Assembly (NCBI RefSeq): GCF_018608325.1
Contig: NZ_JABAZW010000069.1
Coordinates: 1-36,869, forward strand
Reading direction: 5' to 3'
DNA length: 36,869 nucleotides
Origin: Brevundimonas sp.
GTDB lineage: Bacteria > Pseudomonadota > Alphaproteobacteria > Caulobacterales > Caulobacteraceae
Shown: piece after piece, positions 24,416 through 31,593 of the stretch
Numbering within the stretch: the stretch's first letter is position 1
Layout: every line of letters begins with the position of its first letter
Made by a program: the position numbers and the translations under genes
The notes under the pieces: generated by a model
What the model saw: only the letters and a program-made list of their open reading frames with translations
Databases searched by the model: none
Told to the model about the DNA's origin: nothing

Positions 24416-24919
24416 TCAGCCTACGGGACCAACCGCCAGATCGTTGAGCCACAGAGCCCGGCGCGCGGTCCAGTCGAGCCACCATTGCGCGGCGATGATC
24501 CGATAGACGGTGCCCTGACGACCCGCATAGACCGTGATGGAGTCCCTGCGTCCCGTTTCCCATGCCGACTGCCCCGCGATCAGGCTGCTGCGTCCTTCGT
24601 CGGTCATGTCCTCAGCCGTCTTGGCCTGATCCAGCCATTTCACCATCAAGGCTTCCCACGCCTCGGCCTCTGCGCCGAGACAGGCGGTCATGCCGACCGT
24701 GCCCTGGCCCTGGCCCTGGCCCTGCGGCGTATCCTGGCAGGGCTTACTGAACACCCCGATGCAGGACGAAGCCTCACCCGGTTCTGCGGCGGACAGGCAG
24801 GTCTCGATCTGTGACACCCGTTGCGCCAGCGGCGTATCACCCGGATCCTGAAGGCTTGAACTTGCCGGCTGGGCGCCCGCCATCGCCAGACCCGCAATCA
24901 TTACAAACGCCAGCATCAA
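24416..24919 (-). CDS. Secreted DUF1311 / LprI-like protein
   Basis: The 167-aa protein has a signal peptide (residues 1-16, ending near AMAGA). The mature part has paired cysteines (IETCLSAA, SSCIGVFSKPC and TACLGAEAEAWEALM) and a C-terminal helical region with SLIAGQSAWETGRRDS, the pattern of DUF1311 lysozyme-inhibitor-like proteins. A GQGQGQG tract in the middle is encoded by a four-copy hexamer repeat and may vary in length between strains. It converges with the Nudix gene. A periplasmic role, perhaps lysozyme or hydrolase inhibition, is family-based inference. Confidence 0.83.
   Translation of the reverse strand: MMLAFVMIAGLAMAGAQPASSSLQDPGDTPLAQRVSQIETCLSAAEPGEASSCIGVFSKPCQDTPQGQGQGQGTVGMTACLGAEAEAWEALMVKWLDQAKTAEDMTDEGRSSLIAGQSAWETGRRDSITVYAGRQGTVYRIIAAQWWLDWTARRALWLNDLAVGPVG
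24701..24724. repeat. Hexamer tandem repeat (GCCCTG x4) inside the DUF1311 gene
   Basis: Four exact copies of GCCCTG lie in frame with the minus-strand gene and encode the Gly-Gln tract. Gain or loss of units would keep the frame and change the length by two residues per unit. Confidence 0.85.
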
Positions 24920-24969
24920 TCGTCCCCTTCCAATCGCGTCCGTGATCCGGCGCGCCTATATAAGTCGCG

Positions 24970-26862
24970 ATGATTGCGAGCGATCCACCGATTCCCGAAA
25001 ATCCCCCCCTGGCCGCCGCCGCCCTGATCGCGGATGAAGCCCGGCGCGCGCCGGACAAACCGGGCGTCTATCGCATGTATGGCGAGGACGGATCGTGCCT
25101 GTACGTCGGCAAGGCCAAGTCGCTGAAGAAGCGCATCATCCAGTATGCGCAAGGGCGTTTCCACACCCAGCGCATCGGCCTGATGGTGTCGCAGACCCGG
25201 TCGATGGAACTGGTGGTCACGGCGTCGGAGACCGAGGCCCTGCTGCTGGAATCCAACTTCATCAAGAAGCTGAAGCCGCGCTTCAACGTGCTGCTGCGCG
25301 ACGACAAGTCCTTCGCCGAGCTGATGATCCGAAGCGACCACCGCGCCCCGCAGATCAGGAAACATCGCGGCGCACACACGACGCCGGGCCAGTATTTCGG
25401 TCCCTTCGCCTCGACCTGGGCGGTGAACCGGACGCTGAACACATTGCAGAAGGCCTTCCTGTTGCGGTCATGTTCGGACAGCGTCTATGAGACACGCACC
25501 CGCCCCTGCATGCTGCACCAGATCAAGCGTTGCTCGGCGCCCTGCACCGGCCTGATCTCGCTGGAGGATTACGGCGAACTGGTCACCGAGGCCGAGGCCT
25601 TCCTGCGTGGCAAGTCGCGCGCCGTCATCGGCCGCCTGTCCGGCGAGATGCAGGCGGCGTCCGACGAAATGGACTTCGAACAGGCCGCCCGCGTCCGCGA
25701 CCGCATCCGGGCGCTGTCGGCCATTTCGATGGAAAACTCGGTCAGCGCCGACAGTGTGGCGGAAGGCGATGTCTTCGCCCTGCATTCGGACGGCGGACAG
25801 GCCTGTGTTCAGGTCTTCTTCTACCGCGCGGGCCAGAACTGGGGCGGGCGGGCCTATTTCCCGCGTGTGGACAAGACCGATACGGACCCTGAGATTCTGG
25901 CCGCCTTCCTGGGCCAGTTCTATGAGGACAAGCCCATCCCGCGCCTGATCCTGTCCAACGTGCGCCCGCATGAGCTGGAGTTGCTGGAGGAAGCCTTCTC
26001 GATGAAGGCGGAGCGCAAGATCGAGATCGTGCGGCCCCAGCGCGGCGAGAAACTGGCCCTGATCGACCACGCCCTGACCAATGCGCGTGAGGCCCTGGGC
26101 CGCCGTCTGGCCGAAAGCTCGGCACAGGGCAAAATCCTGGACGAAGTCTGCGAGGCCTTTGGTCTGGAGGCCCGGCCTGAGCGGATCGAGATCTACGACA
26201 ACGCCCACATCCAGGGCACCAACGCGGTCGGCGGCATGGTGGTGGCGGGGCCGGACGGTTTCCAGAAATCCCAGTATCGCAAGTTCAACATCCGCGGCGA
26301 AGACCTGACGCCCGGCGACGACTACGGCATGATGCGCGAGGTGATGCGCCGCCGCTTCGCCCGTCTGGTCAAGGACGAGGAGGAAGGCGAGGCCAAGGGC
26401 GAAGATGTCGTTCGCCCCGACCTGCTGCTGATCGACGGCGGCGCCGGGCAACTGGCCGAGGTTCTGGCCGTCATGGCCGATCTGGGCGGTCTGGATGACA
26501 TCGCCGTGGTCGGCGTGGCCAAGGGGCCGGATCGCGATGCGGGGATGGAGAAGTTCTTCATGCCCGGCAAGGCCCCCTTCATGCTGCCGCTGAAGTCGCC
26601 CGCCCTCTATTATCTGCAGCGATTGCGCGACGAGGCCCACCGCTTCGCCAACGGCGCCCACGCCAAGCGCCGCTCGATGGACATCAAGAAGAACCCGCTG
26701 GACGAGATCGAAGGCGTCGGCCCCGGCCGCAAGAAAGCCCTGCTGCACGCCTTCGGTTCAGCCAAGGGCGTGGGCCGTGCCTCTGTGTCCGACCTGATCA
26801 AGGTCGACGGCATCAGCCAGCCGCTTGCCGAACGCATCTACGCCTTCTTCCGTAAAAGCTGA
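24970..26862 (+). CDS. uvrC: Excinuclease ABC subunit C (UvrC)
   Basis: This 630-aa nucleotide-excision-repair nuclease makes the dual incisions around lesions after UvrA/UvrB loading. The N-terminal GIY-YIG domain has PDKPGVYRMY and CLYVGKAKSLKKRIIQY (about 18-57). A cysteine-containing region follows (CMLHQIKRCSAPCTG, about 179-193), then the UVR motif for UvrB contact (about 212-245). The RNase H-like second nuclease has EIYDNAHIQGTNAVG (about 407-421) and DLLLIDGGAGQL. Tandem helix-hairpin-helix elements close the protein (EIEGVGPGRKKALLHAFG). It is full-length, with all domains present. Confidence 0.97.
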   Translation: MIASDPPIPENPPLAAAALIADEARRAPDKPGVYRMYGEDGSCLYVGKAKSLKKRIIQYAQGRFHTQRIGLMVSQTRSMELVVTASETEALLLESNFIKKLKPRFNVLLRDDKSFAELMIRSDHRAPQIRKHRGAHTTPGQYFGPFASTWAVNRTLNTLQKAFLLRSCSDSVYETRTRPCMLHQIKRCSAPCTGLISLEDYGELVTEAEAFLRGKSRAVIGRLSGEMQAASDEMDFEQAARVRDRIRALSAISMENSVSADSVAEGDVFALHSDGGQACVQVFFYRAGQNWGGRAYFPRVDKTDTDPEILAAFLGQFYEDKPIPRLILSNVRPHELELLEEAFSMKAERKIEIVRPQRGEKLALIDHALTNAREALGRRLAESSAQGKILDEVCEAFGLEARPERIEIYDNAHIQGTNAVGGMVVAGPDGFQKSQYRKFNIRGEDLTPGDDYGMMREVMRRRFARLVKDEEEGEAKGEDVVRPDLLLIDGGAGQLAEVLAVMADLGGLDDIAVVGVAKGPDRDAGMEKFFMPGKAPFMLPLKSPALYYLQRLRDEAHRFANGAHAKRRSMDIKKNPLDEIEGVGPGRKKALLHAFGSAKGVGRASVSDLIKVDGISQPLAERIYAFFRKS

Positions 26863-26883
26863 ACCCAGCCTAGAAAGCCGCTC

Positions 26884-27504
26884 ATGAGCGCATCTGATGA
26901 CGAACTGACCGCCGGCTATCACCGCTTCCGCGCCGAGCGTTGGCCTGCCGCCCATGCCGAGTATGAGGCGCTGGTCAAAGGCCAGAAACCGCACACCCTG
27001 ATCGTGGCCTGTTCCGACAGCCGCGCCGACCCGGCCCTGATCTTCGACGCCAAGCCGGGCGAACTGTTCGTGGTCCGCAACGTGGCCAATCTTGTGCCGC
27101 CCTATGAGCCAGACGGCCTGCTGCACGGCGTGTCGGCGGCGCTGGAGTTCGGGGTCAAGGTTCTGAACGTGCGCCGTATCGTGGTCATGGGCCATGCCCA
27201 CTGCGGCGGGGTCAACGCCATGCTGCACGGTGCGCCCGACAACTGCGCAGACTTCGTCGCACCTTGGGTGGCGCAGGGCACGCCCGTCGTGCGCCACGTC
27301 GCCGAGACAGTCCCGCCGCACGAAGTGGACCGCGCCGCCGAGGAAGCCATCGTTCGTCTGTCGATCCGCAACCTGCGCACCTTCCCCTGGATTGCAGAGC
27401 GTGAGGCGGCGGGCGAACTGACGCTCAGCGGCCTGCATTTCGGCATCGCGGACGGCGTGCTGCGCGCGTTGACCGACAAGCCACGGTTCGAACCGTTGGC
27501 CTGA
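26884..27504 (+). CDS. Beta-class carbonic anhydrase
   Basis: This 206-aa zinc enzyme interconverts CO2 and bicarbonate. Zinc and active-site motifs are intact: CSDSRADP with Cys43, Asp45 and Arg47, and GHAHCGG with His104 and Cys107. VRNVANLVPPYEPDG is the characteristic segment between them, and the C-terminal LHFGIADGVL closes the fold. The start lies 21 bp after the uvrC stop, so the two may be co-transcribed. A 12-bp tandem repeat spans its stop codon. It supplies bicarbonate for carboxylation reactions. Confidence 0.95.
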   Translation: MSASDDELTAGYHRFRAERWPAAHAEYEALVKGQKPHTLIVACSDSRADPALIFDAKPGELFVVRNVANLVPPYEPDGLLHGVSAALEFGVKVLNVRRIVVMGHAHCGGVNAMLHGAPDNCADFVAPWVAQGTPVVRHVAETVPPHEVDRAAEEAIVRLSIRNLRTFPWIAEREAAGELTLSGLHFGIADGVLRALTDKPRFEPLA

Positions 27505-27528
27505 ACATTGGCCTGAACATTGGCCTGA
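27496..27528. repeat. 12-bp tandem repeat across the carbonic anhydrase stop codon
   Basis: TTGGCCTGAACA occurs twice exactly (27496-27507, 27508-27519), followed by a partial copy TTGGCCTGA (27520-27528). Each copy contains an in-frame TGA, so the gene ends in the first copy and two reserve stops follow. It looks like recent slipped-strand duplication. Confidence 0.85.
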
Positions 27529-27566
27529 TCGCCGAACCGTGCCACACCCGGGGCGTTGCAACGGAC

Positions 27567-28217
27567 ATGACGATGAGCACCGCCCACCACATTAATCCGA
27601 TCCCGAACATCCTGACCGGCATCCGCCTGTTCGCCGGGGTGGTGATGTTCGCCATGCTGGCGGGTGCGGCGCCCGGTGCGCTGGACGCCTGGCTGTCGCC
27701 CGACACCCAGTTGCAGTTCGGCGTCTGGGCCTTCTGGATCTTCGTCATCGCCGCCTCGACCGACTGGGTCGACGGTTTCCTGGCCCGACGCTGGAACTCG
27801 ACCACGCGCTGGGGCGCCATCCTTGATCCCATCGCCGACAAGGTTCTGATCACCGGCGCTATTCTGGGCGTGCTGGCGTCCGGCTCCCTGCCGGGGATCG
27901 CCCTGCCCTGCGGCCTGATCCTGTTCCGCGAGTTCGCCGTATCCGCCCTGCGCGAGACGATGGCCGGGCGCATCGAACTGCCGGTGACCCTGGCGGCCAA
28001 GTGGAAGACCACGGTGCAGATGGTGGCTCTGGCCGCCCTGCAGCTGACCCTGTTGTGGAGCGGTTTCGGACTTCAGAACGAGGACGGTTCACCCCTGTCG
28101 TGGCAACCGGCGTTTGAGACCTTTGCGGTCTTCCTGATCTGGTTCGCCGCCGTCATCACACTGTGGACCGGGTGGCAGTATTTCCGCGAAGCCCGCCGTC
28201 AGATGCAGGATCTTTAA
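27567..28217 (+). CDS. pgsA: CDP-diacylglycerol-glycerol-3-phosphate 3-phosphatidyltransferase PgsA
   Basis: This 216-aa inner-membrane enzyme makes phosphatidylglycerol-phosphate, the committed step to phosphatidylglycerol and cardiolipin. The CDP-alcohol phosphatidyltransferase signature DGx2ARx8Gx3Dx3D is present as DGFLARRWNSTTRWGAILDP followed by IADK (about residues 69-92). Hydrophobic segments surround it, and FREFAVSALRE is a PgsA-typical stretch. The first ATG (27567) and a second at 27573 are both possible starts; the early sequence INPIPNILTGIRL is standard. It lies 62 bp after the carbonic anhydrase gene and converges on the aspartic protease gene. Confidence 0.94.
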   Translation: MTMSTAHHINPIPNILTGIRLFAGVVMFAMLAGAAPGALDAWLSPDTQLQFGVWAFWIFVIAASTDWVDGFLARRWNSTTRWGAILDPIADKVLITGAILGVLASGSLPGIALPCGLILFREFAVSALRETMAGRIELPVTLAAKWKTTVQMVALAALQLTLLWSGFGLQNEDGSPLSWQPAFETFAVFLIWFAAVITLWTGWQYFREARRQMQDL

Positions 28218-28228
28218 GGCCGGAACGC

Positions 28229-28765
28229 CTAGGGCCTGAGCGTCAGACCCGCCGGGGTGGCTTCGAACGCCGACAGCCGCCCCAGATAGCTCATGCCCAG
28301 CAGCGAATAGGTCAGGCCGTCCTCGAACACGAGGGCCTGAACCTTGTCGATCCGTGCGCCTGATACGGATACCGAAGACAGTTCGACCGGCGCCGCGCGC
28401 ACCATGCCCGACGCCGTCTGCACCTTGCCGGTAAACTCTGACGGCGTAGGATTAACGCCCAGACGCCGTGCGTCCTCACGCGTCAGGGCCACCAGACTGG
28501 CGCCCGTATCCACCAGCACCCGCACAGCGTGGCCGTCGATACGGGCCTGCGCCCAGTAGTGACCGTCGGCGGCGCGCACGACCTGTGCAGGATGGCCTGT
28601 CGCCGGTTCCAGAAGCGGGACCGGGGCCTGAACGACCGGGATCGGAGCGGAAGCCGCCAGGGCCTCTCCGCCGCCTTCGAAGTGCCGAATGACCAGCGCC
28701 GTGCTGAACGCGGCGAGCAAGGCCCCGCTGAGAACGGCTGCAGACTGGAAATCAACACGGATCAT
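28229..28765 (-). CDS. Membrane-anchored retropepsin-like aspartic protease (TIGR02281-type)
   Basis: The 178-aa protein has one N-terminal membrane anchor (about 8-26), a Pro/Ala linker, and a single retropepsin-like domain. Its catalytic motif is VLVDTGASLVALT (Asp86-Thr-Gly) and a downstream SLLGMSYLGRL is typical of the family. One DTG motif per chain means it must dimerise to act. The anchor places the protease domain in the periplasm. The start is ATG 28765. Members of this clan AA group occur widely in alphaproteobacteria, and substrates are generally unknown. It lies 91 bp downstream of the DUF1289 gene on the same strand. Confidence 0.87.
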   Translation of the reverse strand: MIRVDFQSAAVLSGALLAAFSTALVIRHFEGGGEALAASAPIPVVQAPVPLLEPATGHPAQVVRAADGHYWAQARIDGHAVRVLVDTGASLVALTREDARRLGVNPTPSEFTGKVQTASGMVRAAPVELSSVSVSGARIDKVQALVFEDGLTYSLLGMSYLGRLSAFEATPAGLTLRP

Positions 28766-28856
28766 CAAGGGCGCTTTGGCTGCATCGCAAGACGCGACGT
28801 CGCCGTTCTAGGCGCCTGAGGTTGGGATGCCGTGAAGCGACTTGGCTGATGAAATC

Positions 28857-29072
28857 TTAAAGCTTGGACGGATCGACCTGCGACCGCCGCGACGGCAGTT
28901 CGGCCATGACCGCGGCCCGTTCCTCATTCGTCAGCGCCCGCCACCCGGCGATTTCTTTCAGGGTGCGAAAACAGCCCAGACACAGGCCGCTTTCGCCATC
29001 GACAGCGCACACCATGACGCAGGGCGTGGCGATCGCCTTGGGCGGTCCGGGGCGGGCGATAGGCTCGGTCAT
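28857..29072 (-). CDS. DUF1289 small four-cysteine protein
   Basis: This 71-aa protein carries the DUF1289 pattern: TPCVMVC (Cys18, Cys22), then GLCLGCFRTLKEIAGW (Cys31, Cys34). The four cysteines may bind zinc or an Fe-S cluster. The rest is a short helix with LTNEERAAVMAELPSRR. No good ribosome binding site precedes ATG 29072. Instead a perfect inverted repeat (29074-29086) touches the start codon, which hints at control of its transcription or translation. Function is unknown; the family is common in proteobacteria. Confidence 0.88.
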   Translation of the reverse strand: MTEPIARPGPPKAIATPCVMVCAVDGESGLCLGCFRTLKEIAGWRALTNEERAAVMAELPSRRSQVDPSKL

Positions 29073-29073
29073 C

Positions 29074-29086
29074 GTGACACTGTCAC
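29074..29086. promoter_or_regulatory. Perfect 13-bp palindrome GTGACA-C-TGTCAC
   Basis: GTGACA (29074-29079) and TGTCAC (29081-29086) are exact inverted repeats around a single base. The element lies directly before the DUF1289 start codon in the divergent gap shared with the 50-aa gene. Such a compact palindrome in an AT-richer gap looks like a dimeric regulator's operator, or a small RNA hairpin over the start region. Confidence 0.5.
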
Positions 29087-29116
29087 AAAATTTACTCCGA
29101 ATGCTGAGCGATAAAT

Positions 29117-29144
29117 TTGCATTTTTTACGAAACTGACTATCTT
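29117..29144 (+). promoter_or_regulatory. Possible sigma-70-like promoter for the 50-aa gene
   Basis: TTGCAT (29117-29122) and TATCTT (29139-29144) are separated by 16 bases in an AT-rich stretch about 85 bases upstream of ATG 29230. The match to consensus is partial, so this is a weak call. Confidence 0.25.
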
Positions 29145-29229
29145 GGGTTCTGACGCGAAACGACTGAGGGTGGAATCCCCATTGGTACGACGTGTCTCTT
29201 TTCATCGTTCTGCGAAAGGAGACGCCAAG

Positions 29230-29382
29230 ATGAACGATAAGGAGCGTAACCTCCAACACGCCATGATGTCCTTTGCCCTGTGGGGCGGGATGCTGGTGAA
29301 CACGCGGCAGATGCCGTCCAACTCCAATCGGGTGGTCAGCCATCCGTCCAACTTCGTACCCTATACGATCAAGAAACGCTGA
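29230..29382 (+). CDS. 50-aa small basic protein
   Basis: ATG 29230 has AAGGAG about eight bases upstream, and a canonical terminator follows 24 bases after the stop, so this is a complete one-gene transcription unit. The product begins MNDKERNLQHAMMSF. A short hydrophobic patch (MMSFALWGGMLVN, about 12-24) is followed by a Ser/Asn/Pro-rich stretch and a basic end (YTIKKR). It is not long enough for a clear fold, and I do not recognise it. The frame is open further upstream, but only this start has a ribosome binding site. Confidence 0.7.
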   Translation: MNDKERNLQHAMMSFALWGGMLVNTRQMPSNSNRVVSHPSNFVPYTIKKR

Positions 29383-29406
29383 CGGCCTAAAGGGCTGACA
29401 GCCAGG

Positions 29407-29432
29407 AAGCCCCGGTCTCATCCGGGGCTTTT
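29407..29432 (+). terminator. Rho-independent terminator after the 50-aa gene
   Basis: AAGCCCCGG (29407-29415) pairs perfectly with CCGGGGCTT (29422-29430) around TCTCAT, and the T-run TTTT (29429-29432) overlaps the stem base. Confidence 0.88.
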
Positions 29433-29496
29433 GCAATTCCGGGCTTGCGTGACGCAGCGGCGGCGGTCGATGAGGGGGCGAACACGGAGATGACGC

Positions 29497-30294
29497 ATGG
29501 GCCTGATCGCTGAAACCAGACAGGACGGCATCCTGATCTGGACGCTGGACCGCGAGGCGCGTCTGAACGCCCTGCCCGACATGACGGACGGTGACGAGTT
29601 CGCCGACGCCTGCGCCCGCGCCAATGCCGATACATCCGTCAAATGCGTGGTCCTGACGGGTGCGGGGCGAGCGTTCTCGGCCGGGGGCGACCTGACGGCC
29701 ATGCGCGACAAACGTGACCTGTTCGAAGGGTCGGGGGCCGAGATTCGCGTCCGCTATCGCCGCATCGTCCACCGCATCGTGCGGTCGCTCTATGATCTGG
29801 AGATGCCGCTGGTGTCGGCGGTCAATGGTCCGGCCATGGGTCTGGGCTGCGGCATCGCCACCACCGCCGACATCCGCATCGCCTCGGACCGCGCCAGCTT
29901 CGGCGTGCCGTTCCTGAAGCTGGGCATCATTCCCGGAGACGGCGGGGCGTGGCGTCTGCCGCGCGATGTCGGATACGCCCGCGCGGCGGAAATGCTGTTC
30001 ACAGGACGCAGCATCGACGCCGAGACGGCCGAGCGCTGGGGGCTGGTCAACCGCGTCGTGCCGCATGAACGGCTGATGGAGGAAACCCTGACCACCGCCG
30101 CCCAGATCGCCGCCCAACCGTCCCAGGCCCTGCGCATGGCCAAGACCCTGATGCGTCAGGGGCGCGACCAGACGTTTGAACAGATTCTGGAACTGTCAGC
30201 CGCCATGCAGGCCATCGCCCACCTGACCGACGACCATCAGGAAGGCGTCTCCGCCGTGCTGGAAAAACGTCCCGGCGATTTCTCAGGCCGATGA
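29497..30294 (+). CDS. Crotonase-superfamily protein (annotated type: enoyl-CoA hydratase/isomerase)
   Basis: The 265-aa protein has the crotonase fold. Oxyanion-hole segments are AFSAGGDLTAM (about 59-69) and NGPAMGLGCGIATTADIRIAS (about 110-130), followed by FGVPFLKLGIIPGDGGAWRL and the C-terminal helices that bind acyl-CoA. Both catalytic glutamates of classical hydratases seem to be missing: the position of rat Glu109 is Gly119 and that of Glu144 is Phe139. An Asp (Asp148, in PGDGG) sits close to where some dehalogenase and isomerase members carry their catalytic Asp. The reaction is therefore open. GGAG precedes the ATG. The 3' end overlaps the convergent MFS gene by 12 bases. Confidence 0.88.
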   Translation: MGLIAETRQDGILIWTLDREARLNALPDMTDGDEFADACARANADTSVKCVVLTGAGRAFSAGGDLTAMRDKRDLFEGSGAEIRVRYRRIVHRIVRSLYDLEMPLVSAVNGPAMGLGCGIATTADIRIASDRASFGVPFLKLGIIPGDGGAWRLPRDVGYARAAEMLFTGRSIDAETAERWGLVNRVVPHERLMEETLTTAAQIAAQPSQALRMAKTLMRQGRDQTFEQILELSAAMQAIAHLTDDHQEGVSAVLEKRPGDFSGR

Positions 30295-31428
30295 GCCCTC
30301 GCGAAAGCTGAAACTCAGCGCGAACATGCCAAGGCAGATCGCGCTGCTGACCGCCAGCGCCACGCCCGGCGACGCATCCATGGCCAGCGCATAGGCCGCG
30401 GGTGCTGCGGCCTGAACATAGCGGGCGGGCGTCAGGATCAGCGCCTGCCGCATCCCGTACCGCTCGGCCCCAAACACCTTCAGCGGCAATGCGCCGGAGG
30501 CCACGGACAGAAACCCGTTGCCCATGCCCTGTCCAATGGCCACCGCTGGCGCTCCCACCGTCCCGAACAGGGTCGCGATCAAGGCTCCGACCGGATGGAA
30601 CAGGGCCGCCAGCCGCGCTGTCAGGATGGGGTGCGAGCGGTGCAGCACAGTGATGTCCAGCAGGCGCACCACCATGGCGCTGGCCGCCATCAGACCCGCC
30701 GCCCACGCCGCACGCTCCACCGTCATGCCCAGATCGACCAGCAGGCGCGGCAAATGCGCCGCCATGGCCGACGCCACCGCCCAGGCCCCGGCGAAGAAGA
30801 TCGCCATGCGGATCATGGTCGGGGTCCAGCGCATCGGCGACTTATCGACCACCGCGTCCGCCCCCGCTTTTCTCTGCGGCAGCACAATCAGGGCGATCGG
30901 CAGACAGACAAACAGATGCAGGGCCGCCCAGAAGCCGAATGCGGCGCGCCAGCCCGCCATATCCAAAACTTCTCGACTGATCGGCCAGCCCAGCGCGCCG
31001 CCCAGCGCGCCTAGCAGGGACACCGCCGCAATCGCCCGCCGCGCGCCCTGCCCCTGCATCTCCACCAGAACGGCGAAGGCCGTGCCGTAAAGGCCCGCCG
31101 CCATGCCAATGCCCAGCAGCACGACGCCGATGCACAAGACCAGCGGATGCGGCGCGGCGGCCATCAGCAGAAGGGCGACGGCGAAGGCCAGGTTCGACGC
31201 CGCCAGCACGCGCGCCCCGCCGATGCGCTCAATCGCCTGTCCCGCATAAGGCGTCAGGACGGCGGAAACCAGAAAGGCGCCAGAGAGCGCCAGAAACACC
31301 GACGCCGTGCCGATGCCCAGCGCCACAGCCGCCGGATCGGCCATGACGCCCAGCAGATAATAGCTGGAGGCGAAGGCCACCGCCTGACCCAGGCCAAGCA
31401 CGAGAACAATCATACGGACAGAAGACAT
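30283..31428 (-). CDS. Major facilitator superfamily transporter
   Basis: This inner-membrane carrier has about twelve hydrophobic segments over 381 aa. An early LGLGQAVAFASSYYLLGVMA is followed by a first-half loop YAGQAIERIGGARVL resembling the MFS motif-A region, and there is a central charged loop near residues 185-205 (PQRKAGADAVVDKSPMRW). The start is uncertain: ATG 31428 (MSSVRMIVL) is preferred, and a GTG at 31458 would add ten residues. No substrate motif is recognised. It is convergent with the crotonase gene, and its last 12 bases overlap it. Confidence 0.88.
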   Translation of the reverse strand: MSSVRMIVLVLGLGQAVAFASSYYLLGVMADPAAVALGIGTASVFLALSGAFLVSAVLTPYAGQAIERIGGARVLAASNLAFAVALLLMAAAPHPLVLCIGVVLLGIGMAAGLYGTAFAVLVEMQGQGARRAIAAVSLLGALGGALGWPISREVLDMAGWRAAFGFWAALHLFVCLPIALIVLPQRKAGADAVVDKSPMRWTPTMIRMAIFFAGAWAVASAMAAHLPRLLVDLGMTVERAAWAAGLMAASAMVVRLLDITVLHRSHPILTARLAALFHPVGALIATLFGTVGAPAVAIGQGMGNGFLSVASGALPLKVFGAERYGMRQALILTPARYVQAAAPAAYALAMDASPGVALAVSSAICLGMFALSFSFREGSSA

Positions 31429-31528
31429 CACGAGTGGATGCCGCAGGCCATGCAGCACTGAAATCGAGTTTCAGGCCCACGCCATGTGCGAAAAACTCAC
31501 AGACCCGGAAAGACCTGATCTCACAGGC

Positions 31529-31565
31529 AAAAGAAAAGGCGGCCCGGATCGCGCCCCGGCCGCCT
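31529..31565 (-). terminator. Terminator of the ABC-exporter operon (minus strand)
   Basis: On the minus strand GGCGGCC (31564-31558) pairs with GGCCGCC (31544-31538), extended by an A-T pair, and TTTTCTTTT follows down to 31529. It lies 29 bases after the stop of the adaptor gene, closing the three-gene operon. Confidence 0.8.
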
Positions 31566-31593
31566 CTTCATCCTTCAGGTGTTCACACCCGGC

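Noticed and set aside
27481..27500. GGTTCGAA-like string considered as a tRNA T-arm
   Set aside because: It lies in the carbonic anhydrase coding sequence and no cloverleaf can be drawn around it.
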